A DNA stretch of 64,000 nucleotides. Source: Gorsachius magnificus (Eukaryota; Chordata; Aves; Pelecaniformes; Ardeidae). Of this stretch, positions 1 to 8,879 are shown piece by piece. Both the position numbers and the translations under genes were made by a program. Positions within the stretch are counted from its first letter, which is position 1; each line of letters begins with the position of its first letter. Location of the stretch: positions 2,046,001 to 2,110,000 of the forward strand of contig CM067105.1 in NCBI GenBank assembly GCA_034008185.1. The letters are read 5' to 3'. The notes below the pieces were generated by a model. The model saw nothing but the letters and a program-made list of their open reading frames with translations. It was not told where the DNA came from and searched no databases.

Positions 1-1
1 G

Positions 2-397
2 GCCTGTCCACTGGCAGAAGAATGCAGTGATTATTTTGCCTTTGAATGGGAAGACATAGAGACAGGCCGTAGACAGCAATTGAGATGGACCGTGCTCCCC
101 CAAGGGTTCACTGAGTCCCCTAATCTGTTTGGACAGGCCCTGGAAGAGCTCTTAAAAGAATACCAGGTACAAACGGGAAACGTGCTGTTACAGTATGTAG
201 ATGATCTGCTCATAGCAGGGAATAATAAGGAGGATGTAAGAAAAGAAAGCATTCGACTCCTAAACTTTCTTGCACAAAAGGGACTACGGGTATCACAAGA
301 AAAGTTACAATTTGTGGAGGAGAAAGTGAAATATTTGGGGCATTATTTGTTTAACGGCAAGAAGATATTGGATCCAGAGCGCATTAAGGAATTCTAG
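2..397 (+). pseudogene. ERV pol: reverse transcriptase palm fragment
   Basis: The frame is open from base 2, so the true start lies upstream of the window. It covers the RT palm: a FAFEW segment, an LPQGF motif, and the catalytic YVDD box (in LLQYVDDLLIAG), followed by the thumb region. RT copies the viral RNA genome into DNA. The frame stops at 395-397 (TAG), while homology continues in a different frame from about 391. A one-base indel near 388-392 is the simplest explanation. Of the catalytic aspartates, those in YVDD are present; the first would lie upstream. Confidence 0.9.
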
Positions 398-2118
398 AAT
401 TACCTATGCCTGTCACTAAGAGGCAAATTCGGCAGGCATTAGGGCTATTTGGGTATTGTAGGCAATGGATAGAGAACTACAGCTTTAAAGTTAAATTTTT
501 ATATGAACAACTGTCTAAAGACAAAATACCCAAGTGGACCCCTCAGGATCAAGAGCAGTTTGCCAGTCTCAAAAGGGAGCTAAGTCAAGCACCGGTTTTA
601 AGCCTCCCAGATTTAAAGCGGCCATTCCATTTATTCGTTAACATACATGAAGGAACGGCATTCGGAGTATTAACTCAGGAATGGGCCGGACAAAAGAAAC
701 CGGTGGCATACTTATCAAAGCTGTTGGATCCTGTGAGCAGGGGTTGGCCAAGTTGTTTACAAATCATTGTTGCTGCTGCCTTATTACTTGAAGAAATGAA
801 TCGTATTATCTTTAATGGAGAAGTTGTCCTATATGCGCCTCATAACATAAGGGGGGTGCTTCAACAAAAAGCAGAAAAATGGCTTACAGATAGCCGACTA
901 CTAAAGTATGAGGGAATACTCATAGAATCTCCAAAACTGTCCCTAAGGACTGTCGGAGCGGTTAACCCTGCAGAATTTCTATACCCAGGGGAAAGTACTG
1001 AGTTAGTACATGATTGTCTCCAAACGATTGAACAACAAACACGAATTCGATCAGATCTAGAAGAAGAGGAATTACAACATGGAGAAATATTTTTCATAGA
1101 TGGGTCATCTCGAATAGTGGAAGGTAAACGATTGTCCGGATATGCCATCGTTAAGTTGGAAAAAGGAGAATTTAAGACAATAGAATCGGGCCCCCTGAGT
1201 GCCAGCTGGTCGGCTCAAGCCTGTGAGCTGTATGCATTGTGGAAAGCATTAGTGTCACTGAAGGGAAAGGATGGAACTATATATACAGATTCACGCTATG
1301 CGTTTGGAGTGGTACATACCTTTGGAAAAATATGGGAGGAAAGAGGATTTGTTAACTCACAGGGAAAAGAACTGATACACCCGGAATTAATTCGGCGAGT
1401 TCTGGGGGCATTGAAAATGCCGAATAAAATAGCAATTGTACATATAAAGGGACACCAGCGAGGTACAAGTTATCAAGTTAGGGGAAATAATGCAGCTGAA
1501 ACAGAAGCAAAACAAGTGGCAGGCAATTATAGTACAATTTTGACTATGCAACAAGTACCTGTTAGTAAAAATTTGAGTTTTGAGTCTGCAGAAAAAGAAA
1601 AACTAGAACAAATGGGAGCTAAGGAACAGGATGGTAAGTACATATTGCCAGATGGGAGAGAAGTCTTGCCGAAGGGCATAGCACTCGGAATATTTTCAAA
1701 AATGCACAGTAAAACACACTGGGGAACCCAGGCGTTAGTTGATCATTTCAATCAACAGTTTGCCTGTATAGGCGTATATAACATAGCAAAGACAGTCACG
1801 GCAGCCTGCGAGACCTGTCAAAAGGTTAATCGAAACAACATGAGACAAAAACCTCTTGGAGGACGTTCCCCAGCATACAGACCTTTCTCACACATACAGG
1901 TGTATTTTACTGAACTACCCAGGGTAGGGCGTTACAAATATTTATTAGTAATGGTGGATCATTTAACACATTATGTGGAGGCTTTTCCTACCTCCAAGGC
2001 AACTGCTAACCAAGTTACTAAGGTATTACTTGAACACATTATACCTCGATATGGAGTATCTGATGTAATCGACTCGGACAGAGGAACACACTTTGTGTCA
2101 AAATTGTTAGAGATCTAA
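391..2118 (+). pseudogene. ERV pol: RT connection, RNase H and integrase zinc/catalytic domains
   Basis: One open frame of about 570 codons (the first ATG is at 406, but homology starts slightly earlier). RT thumb/connection residues come first. RNase H follows, with catalytic-type residues in FFIDGSS, in a CELYALWKAL segment and in YTDSRYAFG, and a later IVHIKGHQ. The integrase begins with an HHCC zinc-binding domain (His in MHSKTHW, Cys pair in CETCQ). The first two acids of the DDE triad are in VMVDHLTHY and IDSDRGTHF. The frame ends early at 2116-2118, before the catalytic Glu, which lies in the next frame. This is a single-indel break in an otherwise well-preserved polyprotein. Confidence 0.9.
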
Positions 2119-2708
2119 CAGAAAACTTGGGTATTAAGTGGGAATACCATACGCCATGGCATCCACAAAGTTCGGGAAAAGTTGAAAGGATGGATGGGGA
2201 AATCAAAACTATTTTGACTAAATTAATGATAGAAACCAAATTATCATGGATTAAGTGCCTACCCATGGCACTATTAATTCTCAGAACCAGGCCCCGAGCA
2301 GATGTAGGAATATCAGCGTTTGAAATGGTGTATGGAATGCCCTATAGAATCGAAAGTCCACAAACAAATGTTTTAATTCGAGATCGTGTAATTAATGAAT
2401 ATGTTTCACAATTAGCAGAACATCGTAACAAGCTTTGGGAACATGGACTGATTGTGCAACGACCCCCGTTGGACTTAAAAATTCACAATTTTAAACCTGG
2501 GGACTGGATATTGGTTAAAACATGGAAAGAAGAAACCCTAAAACCCAACTGGGAGGGACCTTATCTTGTTTTGCTTACAACAGAAACAGCTGTCCGGACT
2601 GCTGAGCGTGGATGGACTCATGCCAGTCGCATTAAAGGCCCAGTGACGAGACCCCACTGGAAAGTAATCAGTACTCCAGGTGACACCAAGATAACCCTGA
2701 AAAGATAA
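2119..2708 (+). pseudogene. ERV pol: integrase C-terminal part
   Basis: The frame continues pol after the break near 2115; its first ATG is at 2127. It holds the end of the integrase core, with the third catalytic acid in the context HPQSSGKVERMDGE, followed by the DNA-binding C-terminal domain with GDWILVKTW, NWEGPYLV and a WTHASRIK segment. These are typical of gamma-type integrases. It ends at TAA 2706-2708, the probable natural end of pol. In simple gammaretroviruses env overlaps the pol end; here more than 780 bases separate this stop from the env leader, and that space holds the unusual Cys-rich frame. Confidence 0.85.
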
Positions 2709-2784
2709 CGTAATAATAGAGACTTTATTTGATTATTTTGCCGCATTTCCTTTTGGTATATATTGCTGTTTATATTTGCTATAA

Positions 2785-3282
2785 TTATTTCTTTTTTTAT
2801 CTATTATATATGGAAGTGTACAAAGTGTGTTGAAGGAAATTGCTAAACTTATGCAATCACACAATATTGAGTATAGAGGACAGGCTGATTTAAGTAATAT
2901 AAGCACTCTAGATATACGAATTAGGTGCAACAATTTGAACTGCGATTGCTATCCATTTGCTTGTTTCAAGTGTAAGGTATGCCAGGATAAATGGTGGACA
3001 CACTGTAAATATGGATACCCTCCGATAGGAGTTTGCACACAGTGTTGTAAAATTCAAAGAACTCTCACTGAGTGGAAATTAAAACAATTAGAGTCGAAGC
3101 AAGAAATTATTCGAGAATCCCATGAATGGTGGGAAATTTTTGCCAAAGGAATAAACCCTCAGTATTATTGTTACCATTCCAACGAACCAGTCCCCTTTGT
3201 GGCTGAAATTTTAGCTATAAAGTGCAGAAGAGAAGTACTAGCTGTGTCTTGCTTTGTCCCATTAGTTAAAGCTGCAAAGTAG
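2785..3282 (+). CDS. Unrecognised Cys-rich reading frame between pol and env
   Basis: Function unknown. The frame opens after TAA 2782-2784; the nominal first start at 2827 is a GTG and there is no early ATG, so a spliced leader or a lost start is likely. A hydrophobic stretch (LFLFLSIIYGSV) comes first and could be half of a membrane anchor, because the same frame upstream (about 2722-2781) is also hydrophobic. A dense cysteine cluster follows (about 2930-3050) with spacing C-x4-C-x-C-x4-C-x2-C-x2-C-x6-C-x8-C-x2-CC, as in zinc-binding folds. A charged, helix-like middle then contains LTEWKLKQLESKQE, and the end holds three more cysteines. TAG at 3280-3282 closes it, but the same frame stays open to 3492. 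The position between pol and env is where complex retroviruses keep accessory genes. A captured host segment is the alternative. Confidence 0.5.
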   Translation, partial: LFLFLSIIYGSVQSVLKEIAKLMQSHNIEYRGQADLSNISTLDIRIRCNNLNCDCYPFACFKCKVCQDKWWTHCKYGYPPIGVCTQCCKIQRTLTEWKLKQLESKQEIIRESHEWWEIFAKGINPQYYCYHSNEPVPFVAEILAIKCRREVLAVSCFVPLVKAAK

Positions 3283-3492
3283 GAAGCTTATATAAACAGG
3301 CAGAAAGCCCGAAACAGCTGTTCTCCTGAAGAATTCCCTTGCTGCCGAGAAGATGGTACACCCCGTCGCTCAAAGCAACCGAGTCGACGGGTGAGGCAGA
3401 GGAGGAACAAACTGTGGAAAAAAGAACCAGAACAATGGGACGCAAAAGCAGCGATGGTCGAACTTCCCCAAGACTGGTATAAGTATACCTAA
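3283..3492 (+). other. Arg-rich open segment, same frame as the Cys-rich ORF
   Basis: After the TAG at 3280-3282 the same frame remains open for 69 codons, ending at TAA 3490-3492. It has no initiating ATG near its start. It contains a paired cysteine (PCC) and then strongly basic clusters, RRSK and RRVRQRR, around 3364-3410, followed by an acidic/aromatic tail (LPQDWYKY). Arg-rich runs like this are typical of nuclear-localisation or RNA-binding segments. It could be the C-terminal part of the preceding protein cut off by one nonsense change, or a second coding exon. Chance openness cannot be excluded at this length. Confidence 0.35.
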
Positions 3493-3493
3493 A

Positions 3494-3826
3494 TTGGCAA
3501 AATTGACAGACATCCTTTTTCCTGGTATACCGTTAGTTTTGTTATTGATAATAACCCAAACAAATGGAAACCCTCATGAACCTATGGCTTGGAAATTATA
3601 TAATTTACCAGAGTCAAAGTTAATTCAAACTCAAATCGGTCCAGGGAAGTGGAATTTCTCCGTGCATCTATATTCCCTGATACCTATAGAACAGGACTCC
3701 CCTGTTTTTACCCCAGATCTAGCAAAGCTTCAGGCCCAATGCAAGGCATTTTATATATGTCCAGCAAGTAATTCTAGGACTTATATTTGGGCCTTTTATA
3801 TTACGCTATATTTTACATTTTATTAA
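3494..3826 (+). pseudogene. ERV env: leader and N-terminal surface-subunit remnant
   Basis: The frame (open from a TGA near 3390; its first ATG is internal) shows a hydrophobic signal-peptide-like stretch (ILFPGIPLVLLLIITQTNG) followed by NPHEPMAWKLYN, a typical start of a mature gamma-type surface subunit, then AQCKAFYICPAS. The surface subunit normally mediates receptor binding. Near 3790 the surface sequence stops abruptly. What follows reads, in another frame, as the cytoplasmic end of the transmembrane subunit. Most of the envelope gene is therefore deleted and this copy cannot encode a working glycoprotein. No ATG precedes the leader in frame, so the initiator is lost or was supplied by splicing. 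Confidence 0.7.
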
Positions 3827-4049
3827 AGAACGGTTTAACATAGCTAAATTGCTTATTTTAACTACGAGGTCTGAGGCAAAATATAAGAGTGTATCTATTA
3901 ATGAAGATGACGATTATTGTGAATGCGTTATGTCACGTGAAAATTATACCTATTGTAATTGTGAAGTATTACCTTGTGAGTGTTATGATAAATGTTGGGA
4001 TTGTAGAAAAAGGTTTGCTTATAGTGCTGAGAATGAAAGTAGCATCTAA
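3792..4049 (+). pseudogene. ERV env: C-terminal tail of the transmembrane subunit, Cys-rich
   Basis: In frame 0 from about 3792 the sequence reads PFILRYILHFIKERFNIAK, consistent with the end of the membrane span and the start of the cytoplasmic tail of a gamma-type transmembrane subunit. A long hydrophilic extension ends at TAA 4047-4049. The extension has a cysteine cluster (C-x-C-x4-C-x-C-x3-C-x2-C, about 3955-4010). The stop lies 17 bases before the polypurine tract, as expected for the end of env. The Cys-rich tail is unusual and echoes the cluster at 2930-3050. Confidence 0.6.
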
Positions 4050-4065
4050 TAAACAATAATAGGAT

Positions 4066-4083
4066 AAAAAGAAAAAGGGGGGA
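4066..4083 (+). promoter_or_regulatory. Polypurine tract of the ERV
   Basis: An 18-base all-purine run ending in six G residues, immediately before the LTR start TGTGAG. It is the expected primer site for plus-strand DNA synthesis during reverse transcription, and its position fixes the LTR start at 4085. Confidence 0.85.
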
Positions 4084-4167
4084 TTGTGAGAAACTATGGA
4101 CTAGGGTATTGTTTATTAAGATTTATGTTAAGCTCAATGTAAAGGTTAGGCAACAAAAGATACAAAA

Positions 4168-4228
4168 TCGCTTATGCAAACCAGACACCGCTTGTGCAAG
4201 ATAACCGACCGCTTGTGCAAGATAACCG
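4168..4228 (+). promoter_or_regulatory. U3 tandem repeats with C/EBP-like boxes
   Basis: Two near-perfect 21-bp units (4187-4207 and 4208-4228) share CCGCTTGTGCAAGATAACCG. A diverged third unit lies at 4168-4186 (CGCTTATGCAA). The core TTGTGCAA resembles the C/EBP recognition site. Tandem U3 repeats commonly act as retroviral enhancers; activity here is inferred only. Confidence 0.6.
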
Positions 4229-4428
4229 CCAGATGTCCAGGAAACCGACAGAAACAGGAGAAACAACCCCATATAAGGACATATGAGTGAGGGATCAACT
4301 ATGGGACAAAGGAGGAAGACTTCTTACTTCGGCCTCAACGACCACCAGGAGGCAGAAAACGACCCCTAACAACAACTGAAGCATGCCAGAGTACCTCCAC
4401 TACTTCATTGAACACGGAAGCAAAGATG

Positions 4429-4435
4429 TATAAAA
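4429..4435 (+). promoter_or_regulatory. LTR TATA box
   Basis: TATAAAA, about 100 bases before the AATAAA signal and about 150 before the LTR end, as expected for the core promoter of a retroviral LTR. Transcription would start near 4455-4460. Confidence 0.75.
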
Positions 4436-4530
4436 AGAGACTGTTTGAACTGCTCAGCACGGCAGTTGGCGGAGCGCAGACTCCCCTGCCGTCCAGCGCT
4501 GTATTTGCTCATATTCTACTTGCTATAATT

Positions 4531-4536
4531 AATAAA
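4531..4536 (+). terminator. LTR polyadenylation signal
   Basis: AATAAA in the R region of the LTR. It would direct 3'-end formation of proviral transcripts. It lies only 43 bases from the LTR end, implying a very short U5. Confidence 0.7.
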
Positions 4537-4579
4537 ATTTTAATTGGATTATGATCCATTGTGGTCTCAATTTATAACA

Positions 4580-5432
4580 GCCCTGAGCCATGCAGGGGGG
4601 ACAGGATCTGCCTTCGCAGGGACTGTCGGTCAGGCCTTGGCCTTTCTGCTGCCTAAAACCAACCAAGGATTTGACAGTGTTACAGCCACTTGCACAGTGC
4701 CTTTGCCTCCCTGCAATCATGGCCTCCAATGAGCTGCTCTAACGAGTCCCTGGGGAGGCTCTGTCAGTAATGGCCCTCACTGGGACCCATTAATGCTTCA
4801 AGGCACTTTGAGTTTGGCTTCTGACTTGGACTTCCTCAGAGGTTTCTTCCATCTCCTTTCTCTGTATCTGAGCTCCATGGACGCAGTCCCAAAGTCACCC
4901 TGCGCTCCGGAAAATACAAACCAGCCCCAAATATTTAATTATCTTCATTTGTCTTTCTTCAAGTGTTCAAGGCTTGTGCAGCTCCTTGGAGAGGTTTTAC
5001 AGTGTAGTGAAAGAGGAAGATTTCAAAGTGCGCCTCCTCAAAATGATGTCTGATTTTCAAGGGTATATTTTATTACTGTTCCGTGTAGAGAAGAGGGGAT
5101 AGCAGCATTCCGCAAGTGATAATGATGCCTCAGGAGGTCTCCTCAGGAGGTCTGGAGAGGTAGGAGAAGAAGTCCCTGCAGGTCTGACACTCTAGGGACA
5201 ACCTGCCTTCACACCTCCCCAATCCGGCCATTGCTCTCAACGGCCCCCTGGCACTTCCATCACTCTGCCTGACATCAGACTTCTCCACTGAAGCCTGCAG
5301 CTGCAGGTGACAGCTCCTTTGCACCATCTCCCCCGTGCTCTCCTTAGAGAACTGAATGCACACAGGCACTGAGGGATGTTTTCCTACTGGCAAGCGAAGA
5401 AAAAGCCAAGCATGACCAAGTTCCATCAACAA
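4580..5432. repeat. Duplicated host segment (inverted copy at 39.3-40.2 kb)
   Basis: This non-coding host DNA matches the reverse complement of about 39334-40135. Shared stretches include GCCCTGAGCCATGCAGG, the run around 4760-4830, and the block at 5130-5432. That block, read on the minus strand, resembles 39334-39567 on the plus strand (both contain an IQFSKES reading). The shared short ORFs are not otherwise recognisable and are treated as chance frames in a duplicated segment. Confidence 0.7.
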
Positions 5433-7260
5433 AACTCACTCTGCAAGCACATGCTCAGTACGAGCTGCCTCTCATGAGGTTGCCTGTTGACAAGGGAGAA
5501 GCTTAGGAGACTCTTTCTCTGCTCTCAAATTTTTCCCTGTCAGCCCATCACCAGCTGCTGTCTGCTCAGCTCTGCCCTGAAGAAACCTCCCAGTTTCAGG
5601 CACTCTCCAGAGGTACTCCCTGCTTGAGGGCAGTAAGGAGCAGGTCAGACAAAGCCTGATGAGGACAACGGACAGGATGCTCGTGGTCTCTGTAGGTAGA
5701 GGAGTGGGTGGAAGCAGTTCACTCAGCTCCTACCACACATACCGATCTCTCAGTGGAGCAGCTCAGGACTCTCAGTCTCCCTCTACACAATTAGCAGCGC
5801 CTTTCCCCTTTTCCCTGAAAGAGGAGGAAACTGAAAGCACAGAATCAGGAAAGCTCTTCACCTTTAGAGTAGCCCCTGCCTCTGGCAAAGTCCCCTCTGA
5901 AACAGCCTGGGCTGCTCTGAGTGAGCACCTGGGCTTCAGCCCTTCTCACTTGTCTAACATGAGCCCCTGGGCTGGGAGCCCTCCGGACAGATCCTGGAGC
6001 CTGGAGGCTAGGAGAGCTTCAGGAGAGCCTTCCCGGAACCGCAGCTGATTGCCCTGCACCAAGAGACTTACCGTGTCAGGGGCTGTCCAGATTCCTTCCC
6101 TTCCAGCTCTCCCCTCTCCTCCCACTCCAGGCTGCCTTGAATCTCTCCCTGCCCTACTCCTTTTCCCAGAGCCCTGCTGCGCTTTTCAGAGGAGCTCTTC
6201 CCTGGCAGAGCTGTCTCTTGGCAGTGCTGCCTGCTTGCCATGAGCTGCCTCCACCCCAGGAGCCTGTCTCATACCAGCAGCAGAGGACCTGCCCAAGGCG
6301 TCACTGTCTCTGCCCACACCTCACTCTGTGCTGCCTCCAGGTGTCCCTGGGGCTCTCCAAGAACCTGCTTGGAAAGAGACTGAAGCAATCACCCATGCTG
6401 CCTGCCTCACCTCTGCAGAGATATTTCTTTCCAGCAGTCTCCTTTCTCCTCTCAGAGACACAGTTAGGTCTAGAATCCCCCTTCCTTGTCCCATCCTTAG
6501 GCAGGAGACCTGGACACTGTTTGGGAGGGATGTCCTTTACCCATGCTGAGGGAAGGGAAACAGCTGAGCCAGTGGAGGCATCTGATCATGCATCTGTAGT
6601 TGTGGGGCTGGAAGGGACATCAGCCCCCTTCCATGCCTGCCAAAAAACCCACAGGAAGTGGTGAGGTTCCTCTTGCTGCTTCAGTGATGGCATCTTTCAA
6701 AAATAGGCACCTGCACTCCTTTTCTATGGTCCCATGTTCATTGAGGAAGATGGAGACCAGGAGTTCCCACCAAACACCTGGTGACATTTGAGGGGCCAGA
6801 TGTCATCCATGAAAATGGAGCAGTACAGAGAGGTTGGGAAACACGTGGAGGCATCATCCTGCAGCCTGGTGAGGATGCCAGCTGAAATGACAGTAGATGC
6901 CCCCAGTTCAGACCTTATCACCTCTCCCTACCCACGCTCTTCAGGGCCGTCTATTGAGGTGTTCAGCTGACCCAATGGAGTTATGTGCCAGAGGGAGAGG
7001 GAAGCCTTTCTCTCTCTCCCCTCCTTTAGCTGTATTTACTGGCTGTCCATTGTCTGTAACAATCGCTGTCTTGCACATCCCCACGCAGCCTGACCTGCTT
7101 CAGGGCAGCTGCTCCTTTCATGGCCAAATCCAGGCCTGTAGTGCTGTGTGAGACAGCAGGGCTCCCCACCAAAACTGCATGGGTCTGGCAGGGACAGCAC
7201 AGGACCTACAGGAGAGCCATGTCCTCTCACAGCGAGTGCGTGACAGACACCCATGGCGGC
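5433..7260 (+). repeat. Orphan copy F of the OR-upstream cassette, diverged
   Basis: It aligns in order with the cassettes upstream of the OR genes. The clearest parts are 6150-6360 (CCCTGCTGCGCTTTTCAGAGGAGCTCTTCC and following), 6410-6560 (TTTCTTTCCAGCAGTCTC to CTTTACCCATGCTGAGG) and 6600-6860 (GGGGCTGGAAGGGACATCAG to GTGGAGGCATC). By orientation the matching OR would be on the minus strand below about 4.5 kb, but the ERV and other host DNA lie there instead. The short ORFs here are not conserved between copies and are not annotated as genes. Confidence 0.7.
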
Positions 7261-8055
7261 ATCTCAGATTAATTGGGGGCTTGTGTGAACCTGGCTGATT
7301 CCCACCCCCGCACGGAGTTCAGCTCTGTCCCATCTCTATCCAGTAGATACAAGGCACTGCATGAATAAGCAGCACAGTGCACTGGGGTCTCCACTTCTGA
7401 ATAAGCAGCCCATTGCACTGGGATCTCCACTTCTGAACCTCCATTCTTCAGCTTCTTTGGGTTCTCCTCTCCTCCATCCTTTACTCACCCTCCCAATGAT
7501 GCAGAGTCTTCAAAGAGTCCAATGAGTTCAGAGTGTGCATGGATCACAGGATGTCCACACCCAAGGACACATTCAGCAGCTCCTTGTCCTTCCAGGAGAT
7601 CAGTGCCTCTCCCCACCAAACGCCCCCCAGGGCTGCAGAGACACCCCAGACAGCCATGCTCCCTCCTGCCAGGGCCACACAGCCCAGCCATCTTTGTCTC
7701 TCACCTTGAGCACAGCAGGGATTGCTCTCTTGGGGGGCACCCCATGTCTTTCTTACCATGCCCTCTTCCACCCCCTCCAGCATGTCTCTGCCATGAAGCA
7801 AAGCTCTTGCATGCACGGGCTCTCGGGTGCTTTGTGTCACTGTTCACCATGACAAGGCTGAGCTGGGCCCTGGAGCCACAGGGTCTGCAGCCCAGATGTG
7901 GAACACTCTGCTTGGGCTGGGAAGATGCAGGAGGAGCTGGACCTCCATGGTCTGTCACAAGCTGTTATGTTGATGGAATAACTTTGGAGGCGCAGTGGGA
8001 CATCTCACAGAACTTGTGTGCTGCAATGGCTGGATAAAGGGTCTTCACTGGAGTG
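7261..8055. other. Non-coding stretch with a 36-bp tandem duplication
   Basis: No gene is recognised. Two adjacent 36-bp units (7362-7397 and 7398-7433) both read TGAATAAGCAGC...TCCACTTC with few differences. The several overlapping short ORFs on both strands show no recognisable family. Confidence 0.5.
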
Positions 8056-8505
8056 TCAGCCAAGGCTGCCACCTAGTTTCATATTCTGAACCAGTTCTTC
8101 TTTATTTGTCAGCACAAGGTCCAGTTGCACTCCTCCCCTTGTTGGATCCTCCTCCATCACCTGCATCAAACAGTTATCACTGATGTTCTGCAGAAACCTC
8201 CTGGACTGTGTGAACCATGCTGTCTGCCGCATCCAGCAGATATCAGGGTAGTTGAAGTCCCCCATGAGAACGAGGGCCTGTGATTGTGCGGTTACTTTTA
8301 GCTGTCTGTAGAAGGTCTCATCTACTTCCTCTTCCCAGTCAGGTGGCCTGTAGTAAACACCCACCACAGTGTCACTCATATTGGCCCGTCCCTTAATTTT
8401 TACCCACAAACTCTCCACTTGTCCTTCATCCACCCACGGACAGAGTTCTATACATTCCAGATGCTGCCTTACTTAGAAAGCAACTCCACTGCCTCGCCTC
8501 CTTGG
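8056..8505 (-). mobile_element. CR1 LINE fragment: endonuclease domain
   Basis: The minus-strand frame 8056-8433 carries the C-terminal part of the CR1 apurinic-type endonuclease: VVGVYYRPPD, LMGDFNYPDICW and LDLVLTNKEELV. The homology extends a little upstream to about 8505. The fragment lacks both the N-terminal endonuclease part and the RT domain, and is opposite in orientation to the RT copy that starts at 8880. The 375 bases between them (8506-8880) show nothing recognisable. Confidence 0.8.
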
Positions 8506-8879
8506 CCTGTTTAAATTTATATATAACAAACATTAATTGTGACACTTAAAGTAAACACCTTATCAAATAATTGGACTCTTACCACTGATCTGCCATATCC
8601 CACATATTTATGACACAGAGGCAAGAGGCAACCGTGCTACCTCTCTATGAGCTGGCAAACTGGATTGACTGTAGTTACAGGGTGGACTGTCATAGATGCG
8701 TTCGACCCCTTGACCAGAGACGTGGTACTTTGGTGCAGGCTTCAGAAGAGGTTAAGGCCTGAGCTGTAGCCGGGCCATGAATTCCTGCTGTTTCAATCTG
8801 TTCTCTGAAAACCCACAAAGGAGCAGAGTGACACCATGACCATCAATGCATATGAGCTTGGAACACTGATCACGTGACC

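Larger units (their letters stand above)
1..4579 (+). mobile_element. Class I (gammaretrovirus-like) endogenous retrovirus, 3' half
   Basis: An old proviral copy on the plus strand, entering the window inside reverse transcriptase. In order it shows RT, RNase H, integrase, an unrecognised Cys-rich reading frame, a deleted env, a polypurine tract and a 3' LTR. The gag gene, protease and 5' LTR lie outside the window. The pol order, the YVDD RT motif and the integrase C-terminal domain fit the class I (gamma-like) group. The element is AT-rich compared with the GC-rich host DNA that follows. Frameshifts near 390 and 2115 and the env deletion make this copy defective. The right boundary is supported by a host paralogue near 40.1 kb that lacks the element. 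Confidence 0.9.
4085..4579 (+). repeat. 3' long terminal repeat of the class I ERV
   Basis: It begins TGTGAG right after the polypurine tract and ends TTATAACA, giving TG...CA ends and a length of 495 bp. Inside are 21-bp direct repeats (4168-4228), a TATAAAA box at 4429-4435 and an AATAAA signal at 4531-4536, so U3, R and a short U5 can be placed. At 4580 the sequence switches to host DNA matching an element-free paralogue near 40.12 kb (reverse strand). The partner 5' LTR is outside the window, so LTR divergence cannot be read. Confidence 0.88.

Noticed and set aside
4168..4228. CRISPR-like array
   Set aside because: The units are contiguous 21-bp direct repeats without spacers, inside a retroviral LTR of a vertebrate genome.
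5130..5432. Conserved small protein shared with 39334-39567
   Set aside because: The similarity extends over the whole duplicated segment, not just the ORF, and the two readings differ by indels. This fits duplicated non-coding DNA.
6137..6664. 175-codon plus-strand ORF
   Set aside because: It lies in the OR-upstream cassette. The corresponding regions of the other cassettes carry stops and indels, so there is no sign of coding constraint.
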